From Polyangiaceae bacterium (GTDB lineage Bacteria; Myxococcota_A; Polyangia; Polyangiales; Polyangiaceae), in NCBI GenBank assembly GCA_025353725.1, contig JANXOF010000012.1, positions 248,001 through 312,000 on the forward strand: DNA of 64,000 bases. The letters are read 5' to 3'. Positions within the stretch are counted from its first letter, which is position 1. Every line of letters starts with the position of its first letter. Below the pieces are notes generated by a model, which was given only the letters and a program-made list of their open reading frames with translations, ran no database searches and was not told the DNA's origin. Made by a program: the position numbers and the translations under genes. Positions 26,493-35,125 of this stretch are shown piece by piece.

Positions 26493-28274
26493 CTAACCGC
26501 GAGCTTCAGCGACGCGAACGTTGACCTTCGGCACCTCGAGCTTCGCGCGTAGTTCGACGACGCGCGAGGTGGCCTTTGTAAGTCGAGCCTGCTGAGCCTC
26601 CACGTCAGCTTTGAGCGTCACGTCGTCTTTGGTGCCCTTGCGCCGCACGTCGCGCGCGGCGTTGAGTACCTCGAGCACTTCGCGATAAAGCTCCTCGCCC
26701 GCCGTCACGACCCACACGTCGAGTTTCTTCGCGAAGTCTTCGATCATCGCGTCGACTTTCGGACCTACGTGCTTGGCCGCCGACCGGATGACGTCGGGCG
26801 CTTGCTCTTTCGCCTGCTTCTTGTACTCCGCATCCATCCGGTCGCGGACAAAAAGCGCGAGTGCGGGCGCGCCGAGCAGCGCGATCATCGCGCCCGCCAT
26901 CAGACTCCCCGCCACGGCCGTGCCGATCCCGACGAGCAACACCGCGGCCACGCCGGCGTCGTAGCGAAACGTGTCCATCTGCACGTCGAGCTTCTTCACC
27001 TCATAACCGAGTGTCTCCGCGACGTTTCGTGTGGCGTCGTTGGCGTCCTCTTTGATAAGCGCGATGGTCTTTTCGGCCAGCGTCTCGAGCTGTCCGCCTA
27101 TCTCCTTCCCCTCAGCCTCGGCCCACTGCCTAAACGTGTCTTGGAGAAACGCGGGGAGGAACTTGCGCAAATCGTCGCGTTTCGCTGAATCAATGACGTT
27201 CGGTAGTTGACGAATCGTCTCCTCGACGAACCGCTCGAGGTTCTTCTGCGCGCCTACCTTGATACCGGTTATTTCCTCACGAATGCGCATCCGGCGCTGC
27301 TCGATCGTGCCCGCGGCGCCTTGCAAATCCGTCTCGAGAACCTTGATGCGTCGTTCCAGCTCCTCCGTTTTCATCGCGAGCGACCGACGATGCGCGTCGA
27401 CGCCTTTGGCGAGCAGCGCGGCGACGTTGAGCCCTTCGCCCAGCGCATTATCGAGTAAAATGCGCCCGCGCTCCTCGGCGAGGAACGTCGTCAGGTGCGC
27501 GAGTAGCTCGGGCATACCCGATTGCGCCATGTTCCCCTCGAGTGCGGTCTCGGCGCTAATCGGAAAGACCACGGGATCTTTGACGAGGTGCGCGAGTTGC
27601 GTGCGCGCGTAGCCGAGCGCCTCTTTGCGCTCGTCTTCGTTGAGAATGTCCCACTTCGTGATGACAAAAACGATCTTGTCGCGCGAGGCTTTCAGCAGCT
27701 TTTCTTGCAGAAAGGTCCGTTCGCTCTCCTTTAGGATTTGCCCCGCGTCGAGGAGAAAAAGCACGGCATCGGCACGAGGAATGTAGCTGTACGTAATGTC
27801 GGCGCGTTGCAGCGACAGATCGTTTACGCCGGGCGTGTCGACGAGCAAGATACGCTCTTTCAAAAGCGCAGCCGGATACCCCACTTCGAGGTAGTCGACG
27901 TCGTCTTGACTGTGCTCCCCCCCGACGGCGAACTTTCGCGCGTCGCCAAATGGCAGGCTCTCGCGTTTTCCGGACGTGTAAACCACCGTCGACTCGGGCG
28001 TCTCGGCGTACTTCAGGTGGTGAATCGCGGCGGTGGTCGGTGTCACTCCGACCGGCAATACGGCTTCACCGAGGAGCGCGTTCACGAAGCTCGATTTCCC
28101 GTGGTTGAACTCGCCGACGACGACGAGATGAAACCGATCTTCCTCCATCTTTTTGACCAAATCGCGGTCGAGACGCTCCTTCAGGCTCTTGGCCCCGAGC
28201 TCACCTGCGATGTCCGAGAGCTCCTGCAGCGCCACGGTGACGTCGAGCTTCCGTTCACGAAATCCTTCGAGCAT
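26493..28274 (-). CDS. Dynamin-like GTPase
   Basis: A 593-residue bacterial dynamin-like protein. The GTPase domain shows P-loop GEFNHGKSS (54-62), G2 threonines in TPTTAAI (79-84), G3 DTPGVND (146-152) and G4 TKWD (206-209). Long coiled helices follow (about 280-430). A hydrophobic hairpin lies at about 437-476 (AAVLLVGIGTAVAGSL, MIALLGAPALALFV), then a further helical region. This is the layout of membrane-remodelling bacterial dynamins, which insert the hairpin into the inner membrane. The gene is last in a leftward set after an M48 peptidase (86 bases upstream). Confidence 0.92.
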   Translation of the reverse strand: MLEGFRERKLDVTVALQELSDIAGELGAKSLKERLDRDLVKKMEEDRFHLVVVGEFNHGKSSFVNALLGEAVLPVGVTPTTAAIHHLKYAETPESTVVYTSGKRESLPFGDARKFAVGGEHSQDDVDYLEVGYPAALLKERILLVDTPGVNDLSLQRADITYSYIPRADAVLFLLDAGQILKESERTFLQEKLLKASRDKIVFVITKWDILNEDERKEALGYARTQLAHLVKDPVVFPISAETALEGNMAQSGMPELLAHLTTFLAEERGRILLDNALGEGLNVAALLAKGVDAHRRSLAMKTEELERRIKVLETDLQGAAGTIEQRRMRIREEITGIKVGAQKNLERFVEETIRQLPNVIDSAKRDDLRKFLPAFLQDTFRQWAEAEGKEIGGQLETLAEKTIALIKEDANDATRNVAETLGYEVKKLDVQMDTFRYDAGVAAVLLVGIGTAVAGSLMAGAMIALLGAPALALFVRDRMDAEYKKQAKEQAPDVIRSAAKHVGPKVDAMIEDFAKKLDVWVVTAGEELYREVLEVLNAARDVRRKGTKDDVTLKADVEAQQARLTKATSRVVELRAKLEVPKVNVRVAEARG

Positions 28275-28360
28275 TGACTCTTTCCTTCAGCCATTCAGCA
28301 GTGACAGCGGGTTCGCAGCATGCGCGCCTCCTAGGCGCCTTCGTTCCCAGAGACAGGCGC

Positions 28361-29263
28361 TCAGGCATCGCCCTTCAGAAGGCCTTTGACCCGGTCATCG
28401 ACCTGAAGCATCGAGAGGCCAGCTTGCGCGGAGTCGCTTCGTGCGGCGTGCTTTTTGTACAGTTCGGCCTCTGCAAAGACGCGCATCGCGAGCACGCGCT
28501 TGGGAAGGAAGGGGTGAGACGCAAGCGCCTCCATGTAGCGCCCTATCGACTCTTTGCCCTCTTCGTACTGTTCGAGAAACGCCTCGAGGTTAAACTCCTC
28601 GTAGAGCTTTCTCGAGCCGACCACGAGCTTCGTGAGCGCGCGTGCGGCGACGTGAGCATCGCGCGCGCACATCATGCCCGCGCGGTCGCACGTGATCTCC
28701 GCCCGGCGCGACCAGGCATTGAGAGGCAAAATCGCGGGCATCACGAGGAGCCCAAGGTACGCCTCCGCGACGAGCTTCAGAAAGTGGAGCGTGGTCAGGT
28801 AAACGACGTGCGAGTTATGAATATGACCGCACTCGTGCCCGAGCACGAAGCGCAGCTCCTCGTCCGTGTATTGGTCGACGAGTGCAGAGTGCACGACAAT
28901 GAACGATTCCTCGTCGGTGCCGAACGTGCCGGCGTTCAGCGTCGGACTATTGACGATGTAGATCTGCGGTACCCGTATCCCGAGGGTCTCGGAGCACTCG
29001 CGAGCGATTCCGTAGATGCGCCCAAACTGACGTTCCGAAACCTTGACTGCGTTTCCGAGTAGTCGCCCCCGTTCGCGTTCCTTGAAGACACGCACGGCGC
29101 TCGCGACGGCAAGCTCGATGGGTTTGGCGGACTCGAACGTCGCGCGCGTCTGACGGTCGAGCACGTAGGAGTAGTCGTGTGCGCCCTCCATGGCGCCGCC
29201 CGCACGAGCGGCCTTCCGCTTGTCGACAAACGCGTTGAAGTCCAGTGTAGGGGCGATGGCCAT
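28361..29263 (-). CDS. M48-family zinc metallopeptidase
   Basis: A 300-residue peptidase with HECGH (143-147) and the third zinc ligand in RRAEITCDRAG (E189). A modest hydrophobic stretch (LVAEAYLGLLVMPAILPL) between them may contact the membrane. Unlike HtpX it has no clear N-terminal transmembrane pair and no signal peptide, so it is probably cytoplasmic or membrane-associated. ATG 29263 (MAIAPTLDF) is preferred to an in-frame start at 29368 that overlaps the preceding gene. It lies between a PEGA-like membrane protein and a dynamin-like GTPase, suggesting a link to membrane maintenance. Confidence 0.9.
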   Translation of the reverse strand: MAIAPTLDFNAFVDKRKAARAGGAMEGAHDYSYVLDRQTRATFESAKPIELAVASAVRVFKERERGRLLGNAVKVSERQFGRIYGIARECSETLGIRVPQIYIVNSPTLNAGTFGTDEESFIVVHSALVDQYTDEELRFVLGHECGHIHNSHVVYLTTLHFLKLVAEAYLGLLVMPAILPLNAWSRRAEITCDRAGMMCARDAHVAARALTKLVVGSRKLYEEFNLEAFLEQYEEGKESIGRYMEALASHPFLPKRVLAMRVFAEAELYKKHAARSDSAQAGLSMLQVDDRVKGLLKGDA

Positions 29264-29351
29264 GAATACCTCGATGCCTAGCGTAGGCGTGGCACCGGGC
29301 CTTCGCAACGTCCGCCGCGACGTACGCGGGGGCGTGTCGACTTCGGGCGCG

Positions 29352-30485
29352 CTACTCGATGCGAACACCGCCCGCGACGAAGCGTGTGTCCGACTCGGAC
29401 GTCCCCGAGCGCGACCGGAACACGCCCGCCGCGATGAGCGTAAGTGTAGAGGCCGCGACGACGCCGACTCCGAGCGCTGTCCAGGTAGCCCAGCTTACGG
29501 CAGGTCGCGTCGGCACCGGAGCGTATCGCACGGCAGGAACCTCGAGCGCGAGCGCGTGTCCCCACTCGACGAACGGGCCACAAGAGCTCCCCGAACATCG
29601 GGCGACTTCAATGCCTTGCGTGCGGGTCGAAACGGCTGCGGCGACCCAAAGATTACACGCGACGCCCTCCGCTAAGACGTTCCCAGCGCTGGTGCGTAGG
29701 ACTCTGGAAAGCGCAGCGGCTGAGCATGCACTCTCGTCGCCGACGTGGATCGCGAGCGTCGCCTCCGCGGCGCCTGGCCTGGAGGCCGCGACGGGCACCC
29801 ACGCCGCGAACGCTGGCAGACCTTCGAGGGTAATGACGAGGTGGTGTTCTGTCGGCGCGACATCCACCGTCACGAGCTTTACGCCCTTGTCGGACGATGA
29901 CTGCTCCACCTCCTGGCCGTCGAGTCGAACGACCATCCGCTGCGCAAAACCGCCTTGAATAGCAAGCGTTAGGCGCTCTTTGGCGCGCGCTGGATACGTC
30001 GTTTCACCGACGCCAGGGAGCCTGCCACCGTCGAGCGCGTCGGCGTCTTGCCACGCCGCTCGCGCGCGGGCCTCATCGCGAGGGACGACGCGTGACCATC
30101 GCGCCGCCCAGCTCCGGTGAATTTCGGCGCGAAGCCACGCGGCGTGCGGTAATTCTGGGTGACCGCGCAACAGCGATTCCCCGCGCGCGAGTGCGCGCTC
30201 GACCGCATCGGCGTCCGCGGCGGCGAGGGCATCGCGTGCAGTTTCGATCGCCTTCTCGACTTGATCCGAGACCGTCGCGTCAGGGGCTTCCCTCGCTTCG
30301 CTGGGGGTTTTAGGGGGCTCTCGAAGGCGAATCGCGCGCGCCTGCGCCCAGCTTTCGAGAGCTTTTGAGGCTTCTGCGCGGGACATCGGCGCGAACGACG
30401 CGGCGGGCGAAAGCGCCGAGCCTGGACTGGAGGCGCTTTGTGCGACGTCCACCCAAACGACGGCGACTTCGGCGGCGTCGCTCAC
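29352..30485 (-). CDS. PEGA-like protein with C-terminal membrane segment
   Basis: A 377-residue protein starting at GTG 30485, overlapping the stop of the peroxiredoxin gene (GTGA). Residues about 65-190 are helical and TPR-like (IETARDALAAADADAVERAL). A beta-rich part (LAIQGGFAQRMVVRLDGQEVEQ, HHLVITLEGLPAFAAWVPV) resembles PEGA domains. A transmembrane segment (TALGVGVVAASTLTLIAAGVF) near the C-terminus is followed by a tail ending GGVRIE. No convincing N-terminal signal peptide is seen. The layout recalls the protein at 3017-3967. Function unknown; probably an envelope scaffold. Confidence 0.72.
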   Translation of the reverse strand: MSDAAEVAVVWVDVAQSASSPGSALSPAASFAPMSRAEASKALESWAQARAIRLREPPKTPSEAREAPDATVSDQVEKAIETARDALAAADADAVERALARGESLLRGHPELPHAAWLRAEIHRSWAARWSRVVPRDEARARAAWQDADALDGGRLPGVGETTYPARAKERLTLAIQGGFAQRMVVRLDGQEVEQSSSDKGVKLVTVDVAPTEHHLVITLEGLPAFAAWVPVAASRPGAAEATLAIHVGDESACSAAALSRVLRTSAGNVLAEGVACNLWVAAAVSTRTQGIEVARCSGSSCGPFVEWGHALALEVPAVRYAPVPTRPAVSWATWTALGVGVVAASTLTLIAAGVFRSRSGTSESDTRFVAGGVRIE

Positions 30486-31048
30486 CTCCCGAGCGCCTCT
30501 GCCGCCTTGAGGACCTCCGGGACATGGCCCACGACTTTGACGCTTCGCCAAACCTTCACGACGCCGCCTGCGTGGATCAGAAACGTGGTCCGAATCGTCC
30601 CGAACACCTTTTTCCCATACATGGACTTTTCGCCCCACGCGCCGAAACCCTCGAGCAGGATTCGATCGGGGTCGGACATGAGCGGGATCCGCAGGTCGTA
30701 CTTGGTGCGAAATGACGTGTGGCTCTTTAGTGAATCACGCGACACGCCGACAAGGACGGCGCCTGCGTCGGCAAACAGAGAGCTCGCGGCCGAAAACTCT
30801 TGTGCCTCGCGCGTGCAGCCGGGCGTGTTGTCTCTCGGATAGAAGAAGACGACGAGGCTCTTCTTCCTGCCCTCAAGTAAGAGGTCTCTGAGTGAAACAG
30901 TCTTCGTCGCAGAGGCGCCGTCAGCCGCACGGTAGACGGTTTCCAACGCGGCCGGAGGGCCGTGCATGAGCGCGCGCGGGATAGCATCGCCATCTTCGAG
31001 TCTGTCGCGCGTGTCGGGTGTATCGAGTCCATCGGGTACGACTGCCAC
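30482..31048 (-). CDS. Peroxiredoxin, Bcp/PrxQ-like, one-cysteine
   Basis: A thiol peroxidase of about 188 residues. The active-site region VVFFYPRDNTPGCTREAQEF holds peroxidatic C78. PrxQ/Bcp proteins usually have a resolving cysteine five residues later; here that place is Gln and no other Cys follows, so it looks like a one-Cys type that needs an external thiol. It begins at GTG 31048; the first 40 residues are not typical for the family. The gene is divergent from the MglA-like GTPase (28 bases between starts) and heads a leftward operon. Confidence 0.88.
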   Translation of the reverse strand: MAVVPDGLDTPDTRDRLEDGDAIPRALMHGPPAALETVYRAADGASATKTVSLRDLLLEGRKKSLVVFFYPRDNTPGCTREAQEFSAASSLFADAGAVLVGVSRDSLKSHTSFRTKYDLRIPLMSDPDRILLEGFGAWGEKSMYGKKVFGTIRTTFLIHAGGVVKVWRSVKVVGHVPEVLKAAEALGR

Positions 31049-31076
31049 GCGGCTATGATACGCTTTTAAGCCCGCC

Positions 31077-31790
31077 GTGCAGCTCAACTTTGCCGCCCGA
31101 GAAGTCGCAATCAAACTCGTCTATTACGGCCCTGCACTGAGCGGAAAGACGACAAACTTGAAAGCCCTCCACGCGCGGGTCGCCGAGGAGAGTCGCGGGC
31201 GCTTGATGACGCTCGACACGAAGGACGACCGAACGCTTTTTTTTGACGTTCTGCCGCTCGTGTTCCGAGCGGACGTCGACGGCGCTACCATCCGTGTGAG
31301 GGTGAAAGTGTTCACGGTCCCCGGGCAGGTGGTTCATTCATCCACGCGTCGGCTCGTGCTCCAAGGGGCAGACGGGATCGTGTTCGTTGCGGATTCGCAG
31401 GTCAGTGAGACAGAGAACAACGCGGCGTCGTTTCTTGATTTGCGCGCCAACTTCAAAGACATGGGACGTTCGCTTGCGCAGGTACCCCTGGTGATTCAGT
31501 TCAACAAACGTGATCTCGTCAAAATTCGCCGCGACGCTGAGATTGACGACCTCGCGCGACGCGGCACCGACCCCGTTTACAAGGCCTCCGCGACGCGCGG
31601 GGAAGGCGTTATCGAGTGCTTCTTTGGACTCCTTGAACGAGCCTGGCGAAGTCTCGATAAGGAGCATGATTTGGCGTCCACGTTGGGGCTCCCTTCGGAC
31701 CTCTTTCTCGAACGCGCGGCCGCGAGCCTTGGGTACGACGAGACGGCACGGGCGCTTTCCGCGGCGTCTGTTCGCTGCTGTGGGTCATGA
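31077..31790 (+). CDS. MglA-like small GTPase
   Basis: A 237-residue Ras-like GTPase of the bacterial MglA family. It shows REVAIKLVYYGPALSGKTTN with P-loop GPALSGKTT (18-26), the DRTLFFDVLPL strand, switch II VPGQV (81-85), ADGIVFVADSQ and NKRD (143-146). M. xanthus MglA sets polarity of the motility machinery; this paralogue has a C-terminal extension of about 40 residues and a different GKTTN context (ALSGKT), so its partner may differ. No mglB-like roadblock gene is next to it. Starts at GTG 31077 and overlaps the PocR kinase gene by ATGA. Confidence 0.93.
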   Translation: MQLNFAAREVAIKLVYYGPALSGKTTNLKALHARVAEESRGRLMTLDTKDDRTLFFDVLPLVFRADVDGATIRVRVKVFTVPGQVVHSSTRRLVLQGADGIVFVADSQVSETENNAASFLDLRANFKDMGRSLAQVPLVIQFNKRDLVKIRRDAEIDDLARRGTDPVYKASATRGEGVIECFFGLLERAWRSLDKEHDLASTLGLPSDLFLERAAASLGYDETARALSAASVRCCGS

Positions 31791-33322
31791 GAGCCTCTCG
31801 CGTGCCGCCCCCTGCGTTCGATGTCGTCGGTGACCTCAACGTTCGTATCGAGGACGTCGTCGATCGCGAAGACCTCTTTGAAATGTGCCGAAGTGCGCAG
31901 GCCTTGTTTGGCCTCGGGGTGCGCGTCTATTCCTCCGAGGGAGCGCTGCTCGCGAACGAGGGCCGCGAGCTTTCTATGTGCGGACTTGTCAACGAAACCG
32001 CGGCGGGTCGAGCCGCGTGCGGCGCGACCGTGAACCGGGCAAAGAGTGTCGACCCCTTGAGCTCCGCCGAGGTCTCCGATGGGTACCTGGCTCGCGGCCG
32101 TGCCCTCGGGGCTGACCATGTCGTGCACGCTTGCTTTACCGGCCTCGCCTACCGAATTGTCCCACTCGTCTACGAGACGCGTCACGTCGGCCGCATCGTC
32201 CTTGGGCCTTACGCGCCTGCGGATATGAAAGAGGCGCCCGCGTTGCTCGTCCGTACACTACCCACGCTCGACCGTCAGGAGGCGAACGCGCGTCTCTTGG
32301 GCCTCCCCCGGTTCGAGCCATCGGCGCTCGCGCAAATAGCCCAGCATTTGAAGACCGCATTGGAAGTTATCATTTTTAGTAGTCATAAAGCGTACCTGAC
32401 GAGCAAAATGCATCTTTACAGTGTTCGCGAGAGTTATCGCACCCTCGAAGAAAAGAACGAACGCCTTGAAGAGGCGCTCGCGCGTCTCAAAGAGCTCGAT
32501 CGCCTTAAATCCAACTTCCTCGGTACGGTGAGCCACGAGCTGCGCACTCCGCTGACCTCGATTATTGGCTACAGTGAGATGCTCGCGGACGGTATCGCGG
32601 GTCCACTCGCCACGGAGCAGGCAGAGTTCGTCGACACCATTCACAGAAAGGGAGAGCAGCTGCTTGCGCTTATCGTGGGCTTGCTCGATTTGTCGAAGTT
32701 GGAGAGCGGAACCATGTCGCTTCGCTACGCACCGATGCAGATTGGGCCAACCCTCAAGGAGGTCGTCTCGACGCTCGCTCCAGGCGCTTTGAAGAAGGGC
32801 GTGGAAGTCGAGCTCGCGCTCGATCGGACGTTTTGCGAGCTTGCAGGAGATGCGGAGAGGTTGCGGCAGGTGTTTGTGAACCTCGTCGACAACGCCGTAA
32901 AGTTCACGCCGAAAGGCGGCAAAGTCACTGTAACTGCGACCGTGCGCACGATCGAGCCCGGCGCGCTAAGCGAGGTGAGAGGCACTTCCGATGTGGACGA
33001 CATCGGAATTGTCCTGCTCGCGGCGCCCCACCTGGACCAAAAAGCCGTCGAGGTAACCATTACCGATACCGGTATTGGCATCCCACCTGCAGATCGAGCA
33101 AAGGTGTTTGATGCGTTTTATCAAGTCGATTCCTCCGCAACGCGCGAGCACGGCGGCACGGGTCTCGGATTGTCTATCGTGAGGCGGATTGTGGAAGCTC
33201 ACCACGGCGTTGTAAGTGTTCAGGCCAACGAGCCACAAGGGACGATCTTCGTCGTTACACTTCCGTCAGCCCATGCACGTCGCGTAATGCCCTCGCGCGT
33301 GCCGCCCGCGGTGCGCCCATGA
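31787..33322 (+). CDS. PocR-domain sensor histidine kinase
   Basis: A 511-residue soluble sensor kinase. Residues about 25-150 match the PocR ligand-binding domain (LFEMCRSAQALFGLGVRVYS, a CGLVNETAAGRAACGA turn, HACFTGLAYRIVPLV), with cysteines C65, C78 and C116 that may bind small hydrocarbon-like ligands or a metal. A coiled coil (about 212-240) leads to HisKA with H250 in VSHELRTPLTSIIGY, then an HATPase domain (NLVDNAVKFT, DTGIGIPPADR, GGTGLGLSIV). Between the N and G1 boxes is an insert of about 25 residues. Both ends overlap neighbours by ATGA: the MglA-like GTPase before and thiL after. Confidence 0.93.
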   Translation: MRASRVPPPAFDVVGDLNVRIEDVVDREDLFEMCRSAQALFGLGVRVYSSEGALLANEGRELSMCGLVNETAAGRAACGATVNRAKSVDPLSSAEVSDGYLARGRALGADHVVHACFTGLAYRIVPLVYETRHVGRIVLGPYAPADMKEAPALLVRTLPTLDRQEANARLLGLPRFEPSALAQIAQHLKTALEVIIFSSHKAYLTSKMHLYSVRESYRTLEEKNERLEEALARLKELDRLKSNFLGTVSHELRTPLTSIIGYSEMLADGIAGPLATEQAEFVDTIHRKGEQLLALIVGLLDLSKLESGTMSLRYAPMQIGPTLKEVVSTLAPGALKKGVEVELALDRTFCELAGDAERLRQVFVNLVDNAVKFTPKGGKVTVTATVRTIEPGALSEVRGTSDVDDIGIVLLAAPHLDQKAVEVTITDTGIGIPPADRAKVFDAFYQVDSSATREHGGTGLGLSIVRRIVEAHHGVVSVQANEPQGTIFVVTLPSAHARRVMPSRVPPAVRP

Positions 33323-34353
33323 GCCACTCCGTGAACGAGCTCGCGCGCGTCCGTCGTTTACGTTCGCTCTTTTCTTCGCAGCCGATGTCGAGGGCTATCA
33401 CCCTGGGCATTGGTGATGACGCGGCCGTGCTCTCGCTCGCGTCGCTGGGAGCGGCTTTCGAGCCGTCGCGCATGCGCGGGGGGCAGGGAGCGCCGGAGGA
33501 GCACGATGCCTCGCTCGTTTGGACCGTCGACGCCCAGGTCGAAGGTACGCACTTCAAAACAGATTGGGTCTCGTGGGCGGACATTGGCTGGCGCAGCTTC
33601 ATGGCTGCGGCGAGCGATCTCGCAGCGATGGGGTCTTCGCCGGTGGCGGCTCTGTCTTCGCTCGTCCTCGCGGCGAGTGTGGACGACGACGCGCTCGATG
33701 CGTTGACGCGTGGTCAAGCCGACGCCGCGGCCGCGGTAGGCGCGCCGATTGTTGGAGGCAACCTTTCCCGCGGAACCGAAACGTCGATTACGACAACGCT
33801 TCTTGGACGCTGCGCAAAGCCCGTGCTGCGAACGGGCGCACGTCCTGGCGACGGATTGTGGCTTGCGGGTAGCGTCGGGCTGGCCCGCGTCGGTCTCCTC
33901 CTCACCCGTCAAAACAGGTCCGACTCGCGCATGCAAGACGTGGAGACGGAGGCGTGCCTTCGTGCGTGGCGGCGACCTATCGCGCGCATGGAGGACGGCT
34001 TGACCCTCGCGGGGTTGGCACACGCGTGCATCGATATCTCCGACGGACTCTCGCACGATGCGTGGCAGCTTGCCGAAGCGAGCGACGTGCAACTCGTCCT
34101 TGACCAAGCTGCGGTGCTTGAGGCCGGCGGGGAAGCGCTCGTGATGGGGGCGTTGGTGGGAGGCGAGAACCCGCTAGAGCTGGCGCTGGTAGGCGGCGAG
34201 GACTACGCGCTCCTCGCGGCGAGCTCCGTTCCGCTCTCCGGGTTTCTCTTGGTTGGCAGGGTTGAGGCTTACGAAAGCGGTCCGCGTCTGTTTATGCAAA
34301 CGGCTCGAGGTGTCGTTCCCCTCGAGCCGCGCGGCTTTGATCACTTCGCGTAG
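33319..34353 (+). CDS. thiL: Thiamine-monophosphate kinase
   Basis: Phosphorylates thiamine phosphate to thiamine diphosphate. The 344-residue protein has the ThiL/PurM-fold signatures LGIGDDAAVL, TVDAQVEGTHFKTDW, FMAAASDLAAMGSSPVAAL, GGNLSR and a late ISDGLSHDA and VGGEDYALL. It lies third in a coupled operon after an MglA-like GTPase and a PocR histidine kinase, an unrelated grouping that may simply reflect shared transcription. No THI-box riboswitch is seen upstream and no other thi genes are in the window. Confidence 0.95.
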   Translation: MSHSVNELARVRRLRSLFSSQPMSRAITLGIGDDAAVLSLASLGAAFEPSRMRGGQGAPEEHDASLVWTVDAQVEGTHFKTDWVSWADIGWRSFMAAASDLAAMGSSPVAALSSLVLAASVDDDALDALTRGQADAAAAVGAPIVGGNLSRGTETSITTTLLGRCAKPVLRTGARPGDGLWLAGSVGLARVGLLLTRQNRSDSRMQDVETEACLRAWRRPIARMEDGLTLAGLAHACIDISDGLSHDAWQLAEASDVQLVLDQAAVLEAGGEALVMGALVGGENPLELALVGGEDYALLAASSVPLSGFLLVGRVEAYESGPRLFMQTARGVVPLEPRGFDHFA

Positions 34354-34357
34354 GCGT

Positions 34358-34858
34358 CTAAAATCCAGCGCAAACGGGAGGAAGATTGCGCCCCGCGAGT
34401 GCGGTCTTGAGGAGACTCAGCTCGGGAGCGTTGGCCAAGCCAGCTTGTGAGGCGAGTCCGTCGCACTGACCTGCCGCGGCGATCAGCATGCCTGCCTCGG
34501 GAGAGGCGCCCATCGCCCTCGCTTGGGTGCGAAGCTGCGTGCAGCACTGACGGAGCCGCGCCACGTTGGTCGAGATCCCGGGGCCTGTCGCTTTCTTGGC
34601 GGCATCAGGGGCTGCGTCGACGCCGGCGTCTTCTTCGAGCGTCGTCAGGATGAGCGGCGCCGAGTCTTGCTCGACAGGCGCCGGAGCCGGGGTGGCGTCG
34701 ACGATCGCCGGCAGCTCCTTTTTCGGGCAAGCGACGAGCAGCGGCATCGCGCTAAACACGGCGACCGCGAACGCCGTACGACGGGCGCGCGGGCGAACGA
34801 CGAAGTGGGCCCGAGCACTCGGAAGCGGAGCCGGAACTGGAAATGGAAAAAGAGCCAT
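34358..34858 (-). CDS. Small lipoprotein, unknown function
   Basis: A 166-residue lipoprotein. A long basic n-region and the hydrophobic stretch AFAVAVFSAMPLLVAC give lipobox cysteine C44. A Pro/Ala/Asp-rich linker follows, then a compact helical C-terminal part (about 95-166) with three cysteines (RQCCTQL, GQCDGLA) plus CAGF at the end, possibly disulphide-bonded. No family is recognised. The start codon has a strong Shine-Dalgarno sequence, AAGGAG, ten bases upstream on the minus strand. It converges with thiL four bases away. Confidence 0.75.
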   Translation of the reverse strand: MALFPFPVPAPLPSARAHFVVRPRARRTAFAVAVFSAMPLLVACPKKELPAIVDATPAPAPVEQDSAPLILTTLEEDAGVDAAPDAAKKATGPGISTNVARLRQCCTQLRTQARAMGASPEAGMLIAAAGQCDGLASQAGLANAPELSLLKTALAGRNLPPVCAGF

Positions 34859-35125
34859 TAAGCAGAATCTCCTTAGGAGGCATCACCCTACAAGAAGGCG
34901 AGGCTGTATGGGTAGAATCACGCCTCCTACGCGCGGCGAAAGATGACCGCGCTCCGCTGCCGTGGGGCGCTAGATCCACCCGATCGGGCGAAGGACACCT
35001 CCTCATTCAAGCAGAATTGGTCGATTTGCCTTCAGTAACCCACCGGTGTGGAGTGGTCGCACTTTTGCAAACCTTCCTACGAGACGATAGGAGCCCGTAT
35101 ACCGCGTCGTGATAAAAGACGCGCC

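Noticed and set aside
28324-28338. Small hairpin GCGCCT/AGGCGC between the M48 and dynamin genes
   Set aside because: Six-pair stem without a T run in a region expected to be transcribed through; chance is likely in high-GC DNA.
34843-35112. Plus-strand open frame of 89 codons upstream of the Rpn-like gene
   Set aside because: It begins antisense to the start of the small lipoprotein gene and covers that gene's Shine-Dalgarno; codon third positions are unlike neighbouring genes.
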